Origin: Trebouxia sp. TZW2008
Taxonomy: Eukaryota; Chlorophyta; Trebouxiophyceae; Trebouxiales; Trebouxiaceae
Direction of reading: 5' to 3'
DNA: 64,000 nucleotides
Assembly (NCBI GenBank): GCA_002118135.1
Contig: BDIU01000211.1
Coordinates: 62,001 to 126,000 of the forward strand
Shown: piece by piece, positions 23,901 to 34,878 of the stretch
Position numbering within the stretch: position 1 is the first letter of the stretch
How the letters are laid out: each line of letters opens with the position of its first letter
Translations under genes and position numbers: made by a program
The notes under the pieces: generated by a model
Database searches by the model: none
What the model saw: only the letters and a program-made list of their open reading frames with translations
What the model was told of the DNA's origin: nothing

Positions 23901-26900
23901 GGCTTTGACATCTGCACTGCTGGGAAATACACAAATATGGTGGTATGCATGCAAGAGACCAATTTGTGCAGCTTTGCATGCCTTGCAAGGCTGATAGTGT
24001 TGAACAGGTTGAGAAGATCAAGCAACGCGTCATCGCTTTGGGCAGTATCACTGGAGCAGCCCATCACAAGCGATTTGTCCCTGCATGCACACAAGCACGA
24101 TGGTGTTCAAAGCCCTCCATGCTTGCTGGGCAGATAGTGGTCTGAAGGCAGAGAAGGCCGAGCGGCAGGCTGCCAAGAATTCTACCTTTCATGAACCATC
24201 GCGTTCCAGGATTGCACAGAGCGTATTTGTGTGTAAAGCTGTCCGTACCTTGCAGGGCAGACAGTGGTCTAAAGGCAGAGAAGGCCGAGCGGGAGGCTGC
24301 TCAGGAGTCTGCCAGAGCCCGCCAGGTTCAGGTGACAAGCCTGGAGCAGCAGCTGGCCACCAGCCAGGCTGATATGGAAGTTGAGCACGGTCTGAAGGCC
24401 ACTCTGCAGGCCAATGTCCAAGCCCTGCAGGCAAGCACTTTCATTGCCCCACAAGTGTGCCCAGTGGCTGTACTTTGAGTTCTGCACCCCGCACAGCATT
24501 TCCTGGTATTGTGCTGCAGGCTGATGTCCACAAGCTGCAAGCAAGTCCCCTGTCCCAATGCAACGCTGTGCTCGCTGACACTGGGCATCACTGCATTTGC
24601 AAGATGCCAGCTGTTTGTATCATTGTCCTCAACCTGCATGTCTTCATAATCTCCAGCCTGGGCTGTGTCTTGCACAGCATTTACGGGGTCTGCAACTGAG
24701 GGCCACGCGGCAGCAGCGTTTTGGCAAAAGTTGATTGTGCATACTTTTCCAAGTACGGCATGCGTGGCTGCAGCATGTGGGTGTATAGCAGCTCCAGACG
24801 TCTTTGGTTTCTGTATAGGGACAGATGGAAAAGTATCAGCAGCTGGCTATTGTCGTTGAGGCTAGCAAGGAGAAGGTTGAGGAGCAATGCACCAAGAAGA
24901 GTGCCGCACTTGACATTAAGGCCAGTGAAGTCAAGACCCTGAAGCAGTCCATCAGGAAGTACGCTTGACAAGACCAGGCTGCATGTAGCTTGACAATGCT
25001 TGCCTGCCATGCACTATGTCTCCAGCCAGATGTTGCCTCCGCCCAAAATCCACAAATCATGTCAGAATTGAGAACCCGTCCAACTGCGCACCTCCTGATG
25101 TGCATGCTTGTAGATATACACCTGTGCCAGTCAGGCGCTTTTGCAGATTCAAGATCCTTGCATGTGGTGTTTACCTTTGTGTTCTGCAGGATCTTCAGCT
25201 AAGCAAAAGATGCTTTGTTTGGCAACATTGACTACTGCCTTGAATACTGACGCAACTCCCTTTTGTGTTGCATCAAGCTTTTGAGCAGCAGCAGTTCACA
25301 TTTGGCTTTGCATTAGCTTCATCTCAAAGTACTAGCCTTTTGAATGCAAAAGCCTAGAAATTCTTGAACTACCAAGTTTGTAAGGGTAGTTAGGTGAGCT
25401 ATAGGGTTTTAGGTTGTTGTTGCATTTTGCATGCGAGGATTCCGAGTTCTAGCGTGCATATACACTGAGGGGCTGCATGTACACAGGGCTGAAGCAGAGC
25501 TGACCAGGGAGACAGCCTCTCGGGTGAAGGCTGACCAGACCACAGCTGACACCCAGAAGGAGGTGTCCCTGCTGACTAAACGCTTGGCAGAGGCGCATGA
25601 GCAGCTTGACGCCAAGCAGCTCAAGCTGGAGCACGCAGAGCGCCAGGTGTCTCTGGTGAGCATTGCTTGAAATGCAGCAAATCCGGAACAAGCTTGATTG
25701 TAGATACCTTGACGACACCCATCATTCCTTTCTTTGCAGGCGTATTTGGCAGCCAGCAAGTTCAATTGCATACAGGCATCAGTTGTGTCAACATGCCGTG
25801 CATGACATGAGTCTTCCTTTTTGTGTGCTGGCATCCTTGCAGCTGATCTGTGTTTGTCTGCATGGGGTCAACAGGCAGGAAAGTGGATCAGGAAGGACTT
25901 CAACACATGACACCAGCAGACTGTTTGCTTTCTGAGTATGCCATCTGCTGGGTAGACTTGATAGGTGCAGTGTCCATATGCAGGATGAGGGGAAGAGGAA
26001 AGACGAGGTGGCGGCTCTCACTGCAACTCTGGCAGACAGGGAGCACAATCTGAGTGCTCTTGAAGCCAAGTTTAACAGAATGTCAGAAGAATATGAGAGG
26101 TAAGGGACAATGCCATAGCCACAAGAACTGTTGTCAGTGTTGTGAGCATATCGATGTGGTCATGCACATTGCTGTGATGCATAAGTGCTGTGCAGTCACA
26201 GCTGAGACAATGTCAAGTTCAACATGTTACACTTTCTGCAACTGCCTGCTGAATGCGTGTGCAATTCATCAGACTGCTTTAAGACTTTGCACAGAGCAAA
26301 GGGAGCTGACCAGAGTTGTGATTTCTTTCCTCCAGCAATGCAGTCCTGACAGTCATGCTTGCACAGGATGGAGTCGCATCTCAAGAAGGCGGCCAACACT
26401 CAGAGGAGCTCTGAGGGACTGGGCGCTGCTGCCACCACTGCTGTGAATGGCCCCGCTGCCCATGTAACGCCCATTCATTGCCTGCTCCTAACAAAACGCT
26501 TTGTTGCCTCTTAAAGTTGCCAATCATAGCTACATGTCCATAGGGCTTGACTGTCTGCGTCGCTTGCAGCATGCTTGTCATGCCCTACATGCTGATCAGC
26601 TCACCAGACAGATCCTGTACTGCTCACAACTGCTCAACGTTTGTACAGCCTCTGTTGTCAAGCTGTCTAAACTGCCGATGGCGCCCTACATCAAGCAAAT
26701 ACAGCTCACGTTCTGTCAGCCACTCAACTTTCATCTTATGCAGATGCAGTGTCTACCTGATGCACCATGTAGCTTGAGACTGCTCCCAGCTCTGGCAAGC
26801 AACACGCCGGCATAGTGTGACTAGCTCATGCACATGAAACGATATTCACACATCAGCTGACTATGCATAGCATTTGTCCAACAATCCGCATTCGTGCTGT

Positions 26901-29900
26901 TGTCTGCTGCTGGAAAGCGTCATGAGCGTGTGCAGGCTCCTGTGGTGTTTGAGGCAGCTCATGAGAGTGACAAGGATGGCAGTCAGGAGTCTGGTGGTCA
27001 GGATCAGGTTGAAGAAGAGGAGGAAGATGATGTTGAGCAGGAGGAAGCCACAAGCAGTGGGAGGGGGCAGGCGGGGGCTGCACCCCAGGGCCCGAGGGGA
27101 GGTGCCCCTGCAGGTGATCGTCCTACTTCATGCTGCATGATCAAGCCACAGACCGTTCTCAGCAGAATTGGTAGGTGCATCATGCAAAATTCATCGCAGC
27201 CCCAGGCATGACTGGCCATGATATCATGCTGTTGGTGAAGTGCTGTGAAGTCTGACTTGGCACAACTTCCAATCAACCAATGAGCTGCACCTTGGCCAAT
27301 CATCAGCATTTTGAGCAGCTGTGGCATTGCAATGGACGTTTGCAAAGCGTCAGGGACATGTGCAAGTGTGGAGCAACCAGAAAAGATAGCGACTCACAGA
27401 CATACCAAAAGGAGTAGAAAAGCCTCCATGCTACCATCAAGATAGTCACCATCTTGCCATCTTATCTGACTTGCTCGCACTTGACCCAGCCCGAATTTGT
27501 GATATGTGAAGTTGATTGCTCCAGTACGCACCTAGCTGGGCCTGCTGAGCCTGTCTAGCAAACTGCAAGCAAGAATGAGTGAATGGACGAATGCGATTTT
27601 GTGCTTTGCAGGACCGCAAACAGCTCCTGGCAACTTCCATGCGCTGCCTAAAATTGCTGGCTTTGCGGAGCAGCTGTACTTGGACGAAAGGCGCATGCTG
27701 GCAAGGGGCACTTCTGGGAATGTCTTTGCCGGCGGCAGCCTGCACCAGCTGCTGCAAGGTCAACCTCAGTGGGCTGTGAAGGTACAGTAGTTTCTCCTGA
27801 TATAGACACTCAATATAAGAACGGTCTTGATGTAAAGCCAAGGCGATCAGAGAATCTTCTGGGAATATTTTTGCAAGCGGCAATCTGAACCAGCTGCTGC
27901 AAGGCCTCATTAGGCTGTCAAGGGATGTGCCATTTGTATTGGTAGCCCCCAATCTTTGCAAGTGGCATTTTGCACTGCGCTGCTGCAAGGTCGTTCTCAG
28001 TGGGCTGTGAAGATATGTGCCATCTGTATAGCTAGCTCCCAATCTTTGCAAGTGGCACCTTGCAGCAGCTATTGCAAAGCCAGTCTGAGTCACCAGTCAA
28101 GGTATAGACATCTCTGCATATAATGCAGTCGATGCAGAATCCTTCTGTCAGATGTTGCTTTCAAGGACACTGTTGATTGGACTCAGGAGGAGCATCAACT
28201 ATGGCTCTGCATTGTCCATCCACTGACATATTCTCACAACCAACCTCTGCGCTGCATGCACCCCCTCCTGTGCAGAAGACACCAAACGAAACAAGTTCTT
28301 GGGAAGATGTGCCGTGCATGTGGCATAAGCCAGCCTTTGCATTGCAGACTTCCGTTCAGAGCCTTTTGGCTCAATTGTGCCTGTTTTTGACATTGTCTAT
28401 ATGACCCCCTGCTGGATTTTTAAGACTGTAAAACAATGATGTATTGTCACGTCATGTAATGTCATGTTAAGTAATACAATGTAATGCAATGCCATGTCAT
28501 GTCATGTCATCTTGTTGCAGGTAGTCAAGCCTCCTGTGAACGAGACAGATTGCATGAACAGATTGGAGCTTGATAAGGAGCTGGCCAACCTGAAGCTGGT
28601 GGCTGGCCAGAAGAGGCTTGTTCAATACCACGGTCACAGCTCAGCATATAGGCAAGAAGGGGGTGAACGGGTCCTAAAGGGCTACATTGTCACAGAGTAA
28701 GCCTTTGCTGCAGTGACTGTGTGGCTTGCTTTTGCTCACAGTCATGTCGCTAATTGGCTGGTAACATTTTGCCGTTTCTCCTTGCATCAAACACAGATTG
28801 GCACATACACCAATGCCTAACCTTGTCCATGTCACACTGCCATTAAATGCGCCTTGGTCAACATCAGCCTACTGTGGCTCGTCAGCAACTGTGCGTGCAA
28901 GAAGTGTGGCTGGTGTGTACGCGAGTTCAAGCACAGTGCAGCAGGGGTGTACACACCAGCCACAGTACACCCCTGCTGCACTGTACATGCAATATTTTCC
29001 TGGTCATGGTGATATACATACCTAGCAAGGCCCTTTGAGCCCAACTAGCATGCGTTATGTATGTATGTATGTATGTATGTATGTATGTATGTATGTATGT
29101 ATGTCATGGTGATATTGCAGATGTCACAGGAGGCGCCCTTGCTGCAGCGTACATGCTGCTTGTTCCAAATCACAGTGATGTTGCATATGTCCCAGAGCAT
29201 GCCCTTGCTGCAATGTCCATGCATATTACTGCTGACCATGGTATACTGCATGGCTCAGCAGTTTGTGCACTTTTGTGGCTGCTATGCATCGCCTGATCTG
29301 CTGCATGGCTGCAAAACTGGGTCCCAGCTGTAGTATCGATACCTGGCCATGGTTCTGATCCCTAGCTGCAATAATGTTGCTCAGCAACACCAATGATGCA
29401 ATTTGCTGCAGATTTGATGCCGCTATGCCTTGTTTTCAATCTACTGCATGACTGCAACACTGGGGCCTACCTGCAGTAATGATGCCTGGCTGCAGTGTTT
29501 GTGCTTTCCTGCATTGCTTATGCCTGGCTACAAAACTGCTGCGATTTGCTGCAGGTCCAATGCTGCCATGCTTTATTTGATCCACTGCATGGCTGCATTC
29601 CTGATGCCGGGCTACAGTATTCATGCCTTGCTGCATCAGTCATGCCTCGCTGCATTACTCACGCCTTGTTGCATTACTCACACGTCATGTCATCATCCAA
29701 GCCTTATGGCACTACCCATGCCTGGTTGCCGCACTGATGCCTGGCAATGTTACTGTTGCAGCTTGTTGGGCCCGTCTTTGCGCAAGGCAGTATTGGATCT
29801 GGACAGGAATGTGGCCAAAGTCAGCCCCAGGCGGCAGCGCATGCTGTGGGTGGCCTCCCTCTTCATGGTGGGCCCCGCCTTCTTGCTGTTGCTTGATTTC

Positions 29901-31692
29901 TTGTGCGGTGTGCAAGCTTTGACAGAAGCCTGGCGTTCCCCTGGTTGTCCACAGTGCTTGCTGTGAGTGGCAAAGTAGGCATGAGCATCAGTGCCAGGAC
30001 TCATGGCGTAAACGTAATGAGCCCAATACTGTACAGGGCCCACGTCAACTATGATAACTGTGGTCGTTTAGTCTCAAGGTGTCTTGATTGATGTATGAGT
30101 GTATTACCTTGAGCAGCAGTTTGAACTGTCAGCCCTGTGATCATTCACAGTCTCCTGCTGTCATTTGAAAGTCTGAACAATGCAAAGCATAGACAGCAGC
30201 AGATGGTACAAGTTGGTTACCTTGCAGGCTGTGAGGGAGTTGCACAGCCTAAGAGTGGTCCACCACAACATCAAGGAGAGCAACTTCTGCCTTCGGTCCA
30301 ATGCACGTGGTGAGCCAAATGTGGTGCTGATAGACATGGCACTCCTGGAAGATGTAAAGGGTGAGTCCTGTCGAGTTTCGGTTAAATTGCCAGAAAGGGA
30401 CTGTGACGTACAGTTAGCCAGCACAACAACAGCTTGCAAGTCATAAGCAATGATTTGTTTGCAGTCTGCTGTCTGGACATGATGTGATAAGCAAAGGTGC
30501 ATCAAGCAATGCTTCCAGCGCTGACAACCCTACCATCAACTATGAAATAGTACCAGCATGCAACCACAGGGCTTGATGCTATCCTGCAAGCATGTCTGCA
30601 CTGATTATTACTTGCATCACCCACGGCCAAACCAGCCAAAACATAGCCTGAGGCAGCTTCCCTCAATAAGTCTCAACAACCATGTTGGCTTTGCAAAGCA
30701 TAGCAAGGCAAGCTGCCTCATATAACAGTCCTTCACACAGTTGGTTTGTGTTGCCCTGCAGGGCATGAACACAACTTCTACAGTCACACAATTGGGACGC
30801 CCCTCTACCATGCTCCAGAGATGCTGGAGTTCACAGCCCCAGGTGAGCTGAGGCAAGGTCCCAGGAACGCCAAGCAGCGGGTGCGTGATATGCAAGCCTG
30901 CGATGTGTGGGCAGCTGCGGCTACTGCCTTCTACGTCTTGACAGGCCAACACCTCCTTCAGATCCCTTCAGATGTGACCACTCTTCAGGAGCAGGTGTTT
31001 GAGGAACAGAAACTGCTGGTAAGCAGTCCACCTTTTGCTGTTGTCATTGCCCATTATGCCACTTTGAGACCCGTGCACCAGGCGGCATGGCACACATGGA
31101 CCCTCACAGGCCGTGTTCTGTGCCATGCGCCATGTTTGTGTGAGCTACAACTGCAAGGTTGCTTTCTGTTGTCTGTCACTTGAGTGTATGCCATTGACAT
31201 CAGAGCTTTGTAGGAGTAGAGTCTGTTACAATGCACCCTCGGGATTGTGCATTTTGCTGCCATTTATAGTGGCAGATCGCGCGTAGAATTCAAATTTATG
31301 CAAATGCTTAAAGGTTAAGTTGCACCCTTGCAGCATTCAGCTTGTGTGCATATATATGCTTGCTGATGTGCTGTGACATAGATCTTGCAATGTAGATCAT
31401 GTGACATCAGTATATGCTTCAGACCCATTTTAAGATTCATCTGTAAATGGTTCTGAGCTGTTCTGCGCTGACGACTGAGCTGCTGTGTGTTTGCTTGCAG
31501 CTGAAGGCCTTGCAGAATCCTGAGAAAAGCACCCATGAAGCAGTTGAAACCATCAGCACCTTGGGTCCTGACGCGCTAGACTTCTTCTTCAAGTCCTTGC
31601 GCAGTTCTCCAAGGGAACGCATCACCGCAACAGAAGCGCTTCGCCATCAGTTTCTGGCCAATGCTGTTGCGCAGCTGGAGCGAATTCAGTAA
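20912..31692 (+). CDS. Coiled-coil protein with C-terminal kinase-like domain, tandem copy 2, probable pseudokinase
   Basis: Exons: 20912-20965, 21134-21189, 21360-21449, 21647-21814, 22333-22487, 23478-23699, 24256-24430, 24819-24958, 25487-25655, 25984-26099, 26367-26463, 26918-27113, 27612-27781, 28521-28696, 29762-29867, 30228-30360, 30762-31018, 31501-31692. Lengths equal copy 1 except in the first two coding exons and 21647, 25984, 26918 and the last. The coiled coil (SLEQQLATSQADMEVEHG) and a shorter acidic linker are kept. The kinase region has lost key residues: glycine loop LARGTSGNVF (first Gly is Ala), catalytic loop HHNIKESN (catalytic Asp is Asn), and IDMA in place of DFG. The VAIK-type Lys (QWAVKV) and YHAPE remain. 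No frameshift or stop interrupts the exons, so a folded, non-catalytic protein is likely. The start is uncertain: ATG 20912, or ATG 21148 behind a TATA box. Confidence 0.78.
21104..21111 (+). promoter_or_regulatory. TATA-like box upstream of ATG 21148
   Basis: TATATAAA sits 36 bp before ATG 21148 of kinase copy 2. The matching position in copy 1 (around 9540) has lost it. If used, it would make exon 21148-21189 the first coding exon. Confidence 0.35.
23983..24190 (+). repeat. Two decayed exon-start copies before kinase-2 exon 24256
   Basis: Copies at about 23985-24050 and 24118-24190 resemble the exon start GGCAGACAGTGGTCTAAAGG. The second is nearly identical for ~55 bp (GCAGATAGTGGTCTGAAGGC) but ends in unrelated sequence. 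Confidence 0.7.
24521..24555 (+). repeat. Possible 21-nt microexon or exon-tail copy in kinase 2
   Basis: After exon 24256-24430 the intron holds TGCTGCAG, then 21 nt reading ADVHKLQ, then GCAAGT. It mimics the exon tail (LQANVQALQ) with its GC donor. The copy-1 counterpart near 12890 has lost the acceptor G, so an essential exon is unlikely. Confidence 0.4.
27840..28110 (+). repeat. Array of exon-end copies after kinase-2 exon 27612-27781
   Basis: Three partial copies of the exon end (CAGCTGCTGCAAGG...CTCAGTGGGCTGTGAAG) with following intron sequence (ATGTGCCATTTGTATTGG, ATGTGCCATCTGTATAGC) lie at about 27850-27925, 27975-28050 and 28055-28105. It is parallel to, but not the same as, the array in copy 1. 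Confidence 0.7.
28933..28984. repeat. Perfect 19-bp inverted repeat in an intron of kinase 2
   Basis: Arms 28933-28951 and 28966-28984 are exact reverse complements around a 14-nt loop. The core is CAGTGCAGCAGGGGTGTA. The loop also carries CACACCAGCCAC, complementary to GTGGCTGGTGTG at about 28909-28920, so a nested fold is possible. Confidence 0.85.
29057..29104. repeat. (ATGT)12 microsatellite
   Basis: Twelve uninterrupted ATGT units in the intron between kinase-2 exons 28521 and 29762. Confidence 0.95.
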
Positions 31693-32323
31693 AGTGAGTA
31701 GGCTGCAAGTCCATGCTGTTGATCAATAGGGTGCAGCAGCTCATGTGAGGCCTTTCAGTGCTGGCGTACAATACAGTTGTGGACCCTTCTGAACCCTTCT
31801 GTATGGCAAGTTTCATCATATGTGTAGATTCCACATTAGTCTTAATTTAATTGATGTCTTAAAAGGTCGCAGCAATTTCTTGTAGTTGCTGCAGCTTGGC
31901 CAATCACCATAGTGTGCTAGCAGAATTTGTGTATGACATTCTAATTTTGGGATGTGTGGCTTTGATATTTCATGAGCTCATTTTGTTGCTGTCTGTGCGT
32001 CAACGTCATCAACAGCTGAGATGAGCTTGTTTGCTTTTGAAACTCATAAATGAACTTCAAATGGGGTATTGTCAATAGGGATGCTGTGTGCTGCTCTGCT
32101 GGTTTCCTGCTCAACTCCGAAAAGCCTTTCCCTTTTTTAAAAAAAGAGAAAAAGGGAAAGGCTTTTCGCAGCGCGCGGGTAACGCACGTACATAGGCTGA
32201 ACATAGGCTATAACGCCAGCCATTGCATCATGCTAGAACGCGCCTGTACAGCGCCACAAAGCGTTGTTCACACGAGCCTGCGGACGTTTGTGTTACTGAT
32301 GTTTTTTCAGAGCAGCTAGCTGT
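31693..32323. promoter_or_regulatory. Kinase-2 3' flank and RRP43 promoter region
   Basis: The first ~400 bp resemble the 3' flank of kinase copy 1. The last ~150 bp, after the foldback at 32118-32168, become CG-rich (GCGCGCGGGTAACGCACG) and are the likely RRP43 promoter and 5' UTR. No TATA box is seen. Confidence 0.45.
32118..32168. repeat. Perfect 20-bp foldback upstream of RRP43
   Basis: Left arm 32118-32137 (CGAAAAGCCTTTCCCTTTTT) and right arm 32149-32168 are exact reverse complements around an 11-nt A-rich loop. It sits about 155 bp before the RRP43 start and right at the end of the duplicated kinase unit. Confidence 0.9.
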
Positions 32324-33583
32324 ATGGCCGCCGTTGCGACTTCGAACGGTGACTCTTTGCAAGCTGATGCTTTCAAAAAGCTTTACCCACGAGAGTTCTT
32401 CCTCAAGTTCATCGAGGACGGCATCCGGCCCGATGGCAGGCCCGTGGGGCGATGTAGGCCTACAAGCATTGGTTTGAATGTCGTCAGCACAGCAGACGGC
32501 TCTGCACTTGTCAAAACAGGCAGCACAACAGCTCTGGCTGGTGCGAAACTGGAAGTCATGCCTCCCAAAGAAGACCAGCCAAAACAAGGCCAGCTCGTTG
32601 TACAAGTCGAGATGAGTTCAATGGCGTCTTCTCATCACAGACCTGGAAGGTTTTCTGAAGAGGCTGTCAGCATTCAAGAGCGCATCAACAGTGCACTGGA
32701 AGCAAGTACAGCAGTAGACTTGGAAGACTTGTGCATAGATCCTGGCAGAGCAGCATGGTGCATCTATCTGGACGTTTACATACTTGATGCAGCCGGCGCT
32801 TTGCTTGACACAGCTTTATTGGCAGCTGTTGCTTGTTTAGCAAACATAAACTTACCATCAGTGACTGTCAATGAACAAGGCACTGTTGTATCTGCCACCC
32901 AGCCGGAGGAAGCAACTTCTCTGCGCAAGCTGAGTCTGCGCTCTTTACCTTTCTCAGTGACATGTGGGACCTTCAGCAACAGACTAATTGTTGACCCAAC
33001 GTCTGAAGAAGAAGCCCTACTGCAAGCAACCATCAGCACTATTGTTGATGGTCAAGGCAAGCTGATATCAGGTACGCTTCTTGTTACAACTTGCCAGCAT
33101 TTTGCCATGCACTATCTCATGCCTGCACTTGCAGCATTTGGACATGCAGCATCTCATGCTTGCACTACCTCAAGGCACTAGTGCAAACGTAGAAATGAGC
33201 ACCTCTGCAGCTGTGTAACTCATTGCTGCAAAAGTCTGCGCAAGTCACAACACCCAGATATTTGCACGTTATGCAGGGCAGCGCAAGTCATGTATTGCAG
33301 TGAGAGTGACATCATGACGCACTCTGTCATGCTAGTTTCGTGACACATATGCTTGGTCTGCTTAGCTCCAATGTATGCGTATGACATGAGCACAAAAAGG
33401 CCATAATTGATGAGAGAGTCAATTGCTATTGACGGAAGGCTTCACGCACACGCAGGCCCTTCCATCAGCGGTGGGAAAGGGGATGTGGACACAGCCATGA
33501 TTTGCCAGTGTATAGAGGCTGCCAAATTTAGACACAAAGAGCTATCATCGCTTTTGCAACAGCAGCTGCAAGCCAGTCAATAG
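32324..33583 (+). CDS. RRP43: Exosome complex core subunit RRP43 (EXOSC8)
   Basis: Exons 32324-33071 and 33456-33583 (phase 1 junction), about 291 residues, close to the plant and human proteins. RRP43 is one of six RNase PH-like subunits forming the ring of the RNA exosome, which degrades and trims RNA 3' ends in nucleus and cytoplasm. The N-terminus has the RNase PH opening RPDGRPVGR followed by SADGSALVKTGSTT-like sequence (here STADGSALVKTGSTTAL). The middle has the AWCIYLDVYILDAAGAL motif and LPFSVTCGTF. The second exon supplies the C-terminal helix (AMICQCIEAAKFRHKEL). The phosphate-binding residues of active RNase PH are not evident, as expected for a eukaryotic ring subunit. Among the three RRP4x paralogues, the YPREFF opening and the PEE-KLSLRSLPFS block fit RRP43 best. 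The start ATG is in a clean context with an upstream stop. Confidence 0.9.
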
Positions 33584-34234
33584 CAAAGCTGCCACAGCAG
33601 CTGTGCAGTGCAAGAAATTCTCCCGAGTGCCCTAGCTGAGCAGAAGTTGCCATAGCTGGCACAGCTGATGGCATCAGTCAGAAAGCGGTTGTTCAAAGTC
33701 AGGATGAAAGCCTGCTGAAATGCCCAGAGTTGTGCACTAGGTCCTTAAGTAGTGATCAGCTGAAAATATCTTGAGAATTATGCCTAGACAATCAGCCTTG
33801 ACAAAGTCTACCTGAGCATTCGAAGATGAAAAGCTTAGCGCTTATTTAGATCGAAGGGACAACTGCTGGTAAACCATCTATATCAATGATAGGCATTACT
33901 TGCAACTGCATCTCAAAAGAGCTTTGCAGAATGCCAGCCACTTAGCTTGTAGTGTGCACCTCAAACTTAGTCATGCAGCATGCCGAGCTCAGAAGCTGTC
34001 TTGGAGAATTTTACAAAATGCTCAGAGCTGCCTGTTGGCTGCTGAACGGAAATGGGATGCGTATTCACAACACTTGCAGAAAATTAACATGCATTATGAT
34101 ATGTGGTCAAATGACATATGTGAACCACAGCTGGAGTGCAGCAGCAGAGCAAAACATGACGCCATGTGCACATGCACAATAGCTGTGCAGCAAGATCTGA
34201 TCTTGCTGATTCCGACAAAATGAAATCAGTCGTG
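33584..34234. other. Intergenic, RRP43 3' flank
   Basis: I see no convincing gene. The longest open stretch (33900-34223) lacks an ATG at its start and has no recognisable content. The run of T on the minus strand just after the tRNA (34217-34220) is its terminator. Confidence 0.5.
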
Positions 34235-34318
34235 TGTCAGGAGTGGGATTTGAACCCACGCCCACATACGTGGACCAGAACTTGAGTCTGGCGCCTTAGA
34301 CCACTCGGCCACCCTGAC
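34235..34318 (-). tRNA. tRNA-Leu (anticodon CAA)
   Basis: The minus strand folds as a class II tRNA. The acceptor stem GTCAGGG pairs with TCCTGAC, with discriminator A at 34235. The D-arm/A box reads TGGCCGAGTGGTC, the anticodon stem-loop CCAGA-CTCAAGT-TCTGG gives anticodon CAA, the variable arm is long, and the T arm GTGGGTTCAAATCCCAC serves as the B box. There is no intron and no encoded CCA. TTTT follows about 14 nt downstream as a Pol III stop. Leu-CAA decodes UUG. Confidence 0.95.
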
Positions 34319-34878
34319 ATGTACCGCTGTTGAGCGGAAGTTCTGTAATTGATAGGCTCCGCTTTTATTGCCGTACAGATACGCAATTCTCCAAAAAAGC
34401 CATTTCGAATCAAGAATTGATGCTCAACATTTTTGAAGAAGTCTGCAAAGTGTATATCAAACAAAAGCGTTTGCTGATGTTTGAAACGGATGGAAAGGTA
34501 GTTCGAAGCTCAACATGCCGCAGTGCTACACTTAGGAACACAGTCACCAGATTCTGTGATTCAGCTGCTAAGCATGCTTGCTTTCAAGAAACATTCCTCA
34601 CTCCTTCGCTGACATCGCGATTGTGTTAAGATTCTGGTGGCATCCCCAAGAGATATGCATGCAGCTTACCAACCAGGCAAATTATGTCTTATCTCATTGT
34701 CAGGCCGGTCTCTGCTGCTGTACAGAACTGACTGAGCAATGCTGCAGTAAATGGCTTAGTGGAGTTACGCAATGAAGAAGTATGCCACTCAAGGTAGCTG
34801 CTCTTACAAGTGATCAATTCAAAATTGCATTTCACATACGTCTTCTAGGAGGGAACAAGCCGCCGCAGCTGCTGTGAC
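34319..34878. other. Intergenic between tRNA-Leu and the CNOT10 3' end
   Basis: It contains the CNOT10 3' flank. Plus-strand open stretches here are short and unsupported. Confidence 0.5.
34804..34808 (-). terminator. TGTAA polyadenylation signal, CNOT10
   Basis: TGTAA on the minus strand, about 70 nt past the CNOT10 stop codon, fits the green-algal poly(A) signal. Confidence 0.5.

Larger units (their letters stand above)
20537..32100 (+). repeat. Tandem segmental duplication, unit 2 (about 11.5 kb)
   Basis: Direct-repeat partner of unit 1 (about 9005-20390). It includes upstream region, all exons and 3' flank, and ends just before the foldback at 32118. Confidence 0.8.

Noticed and set aside
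27446..28093. 215-codon minus-strand open frame
   Set aside because: Antisense to kinase-2 exon 27612-27781 and the partial copies of that exon; the repetition explains the repeated peptide.
33900..34223. 107-codon plus-strand open frame
   Set aside because: No ATG at the start, no splice context, no similarity seen.
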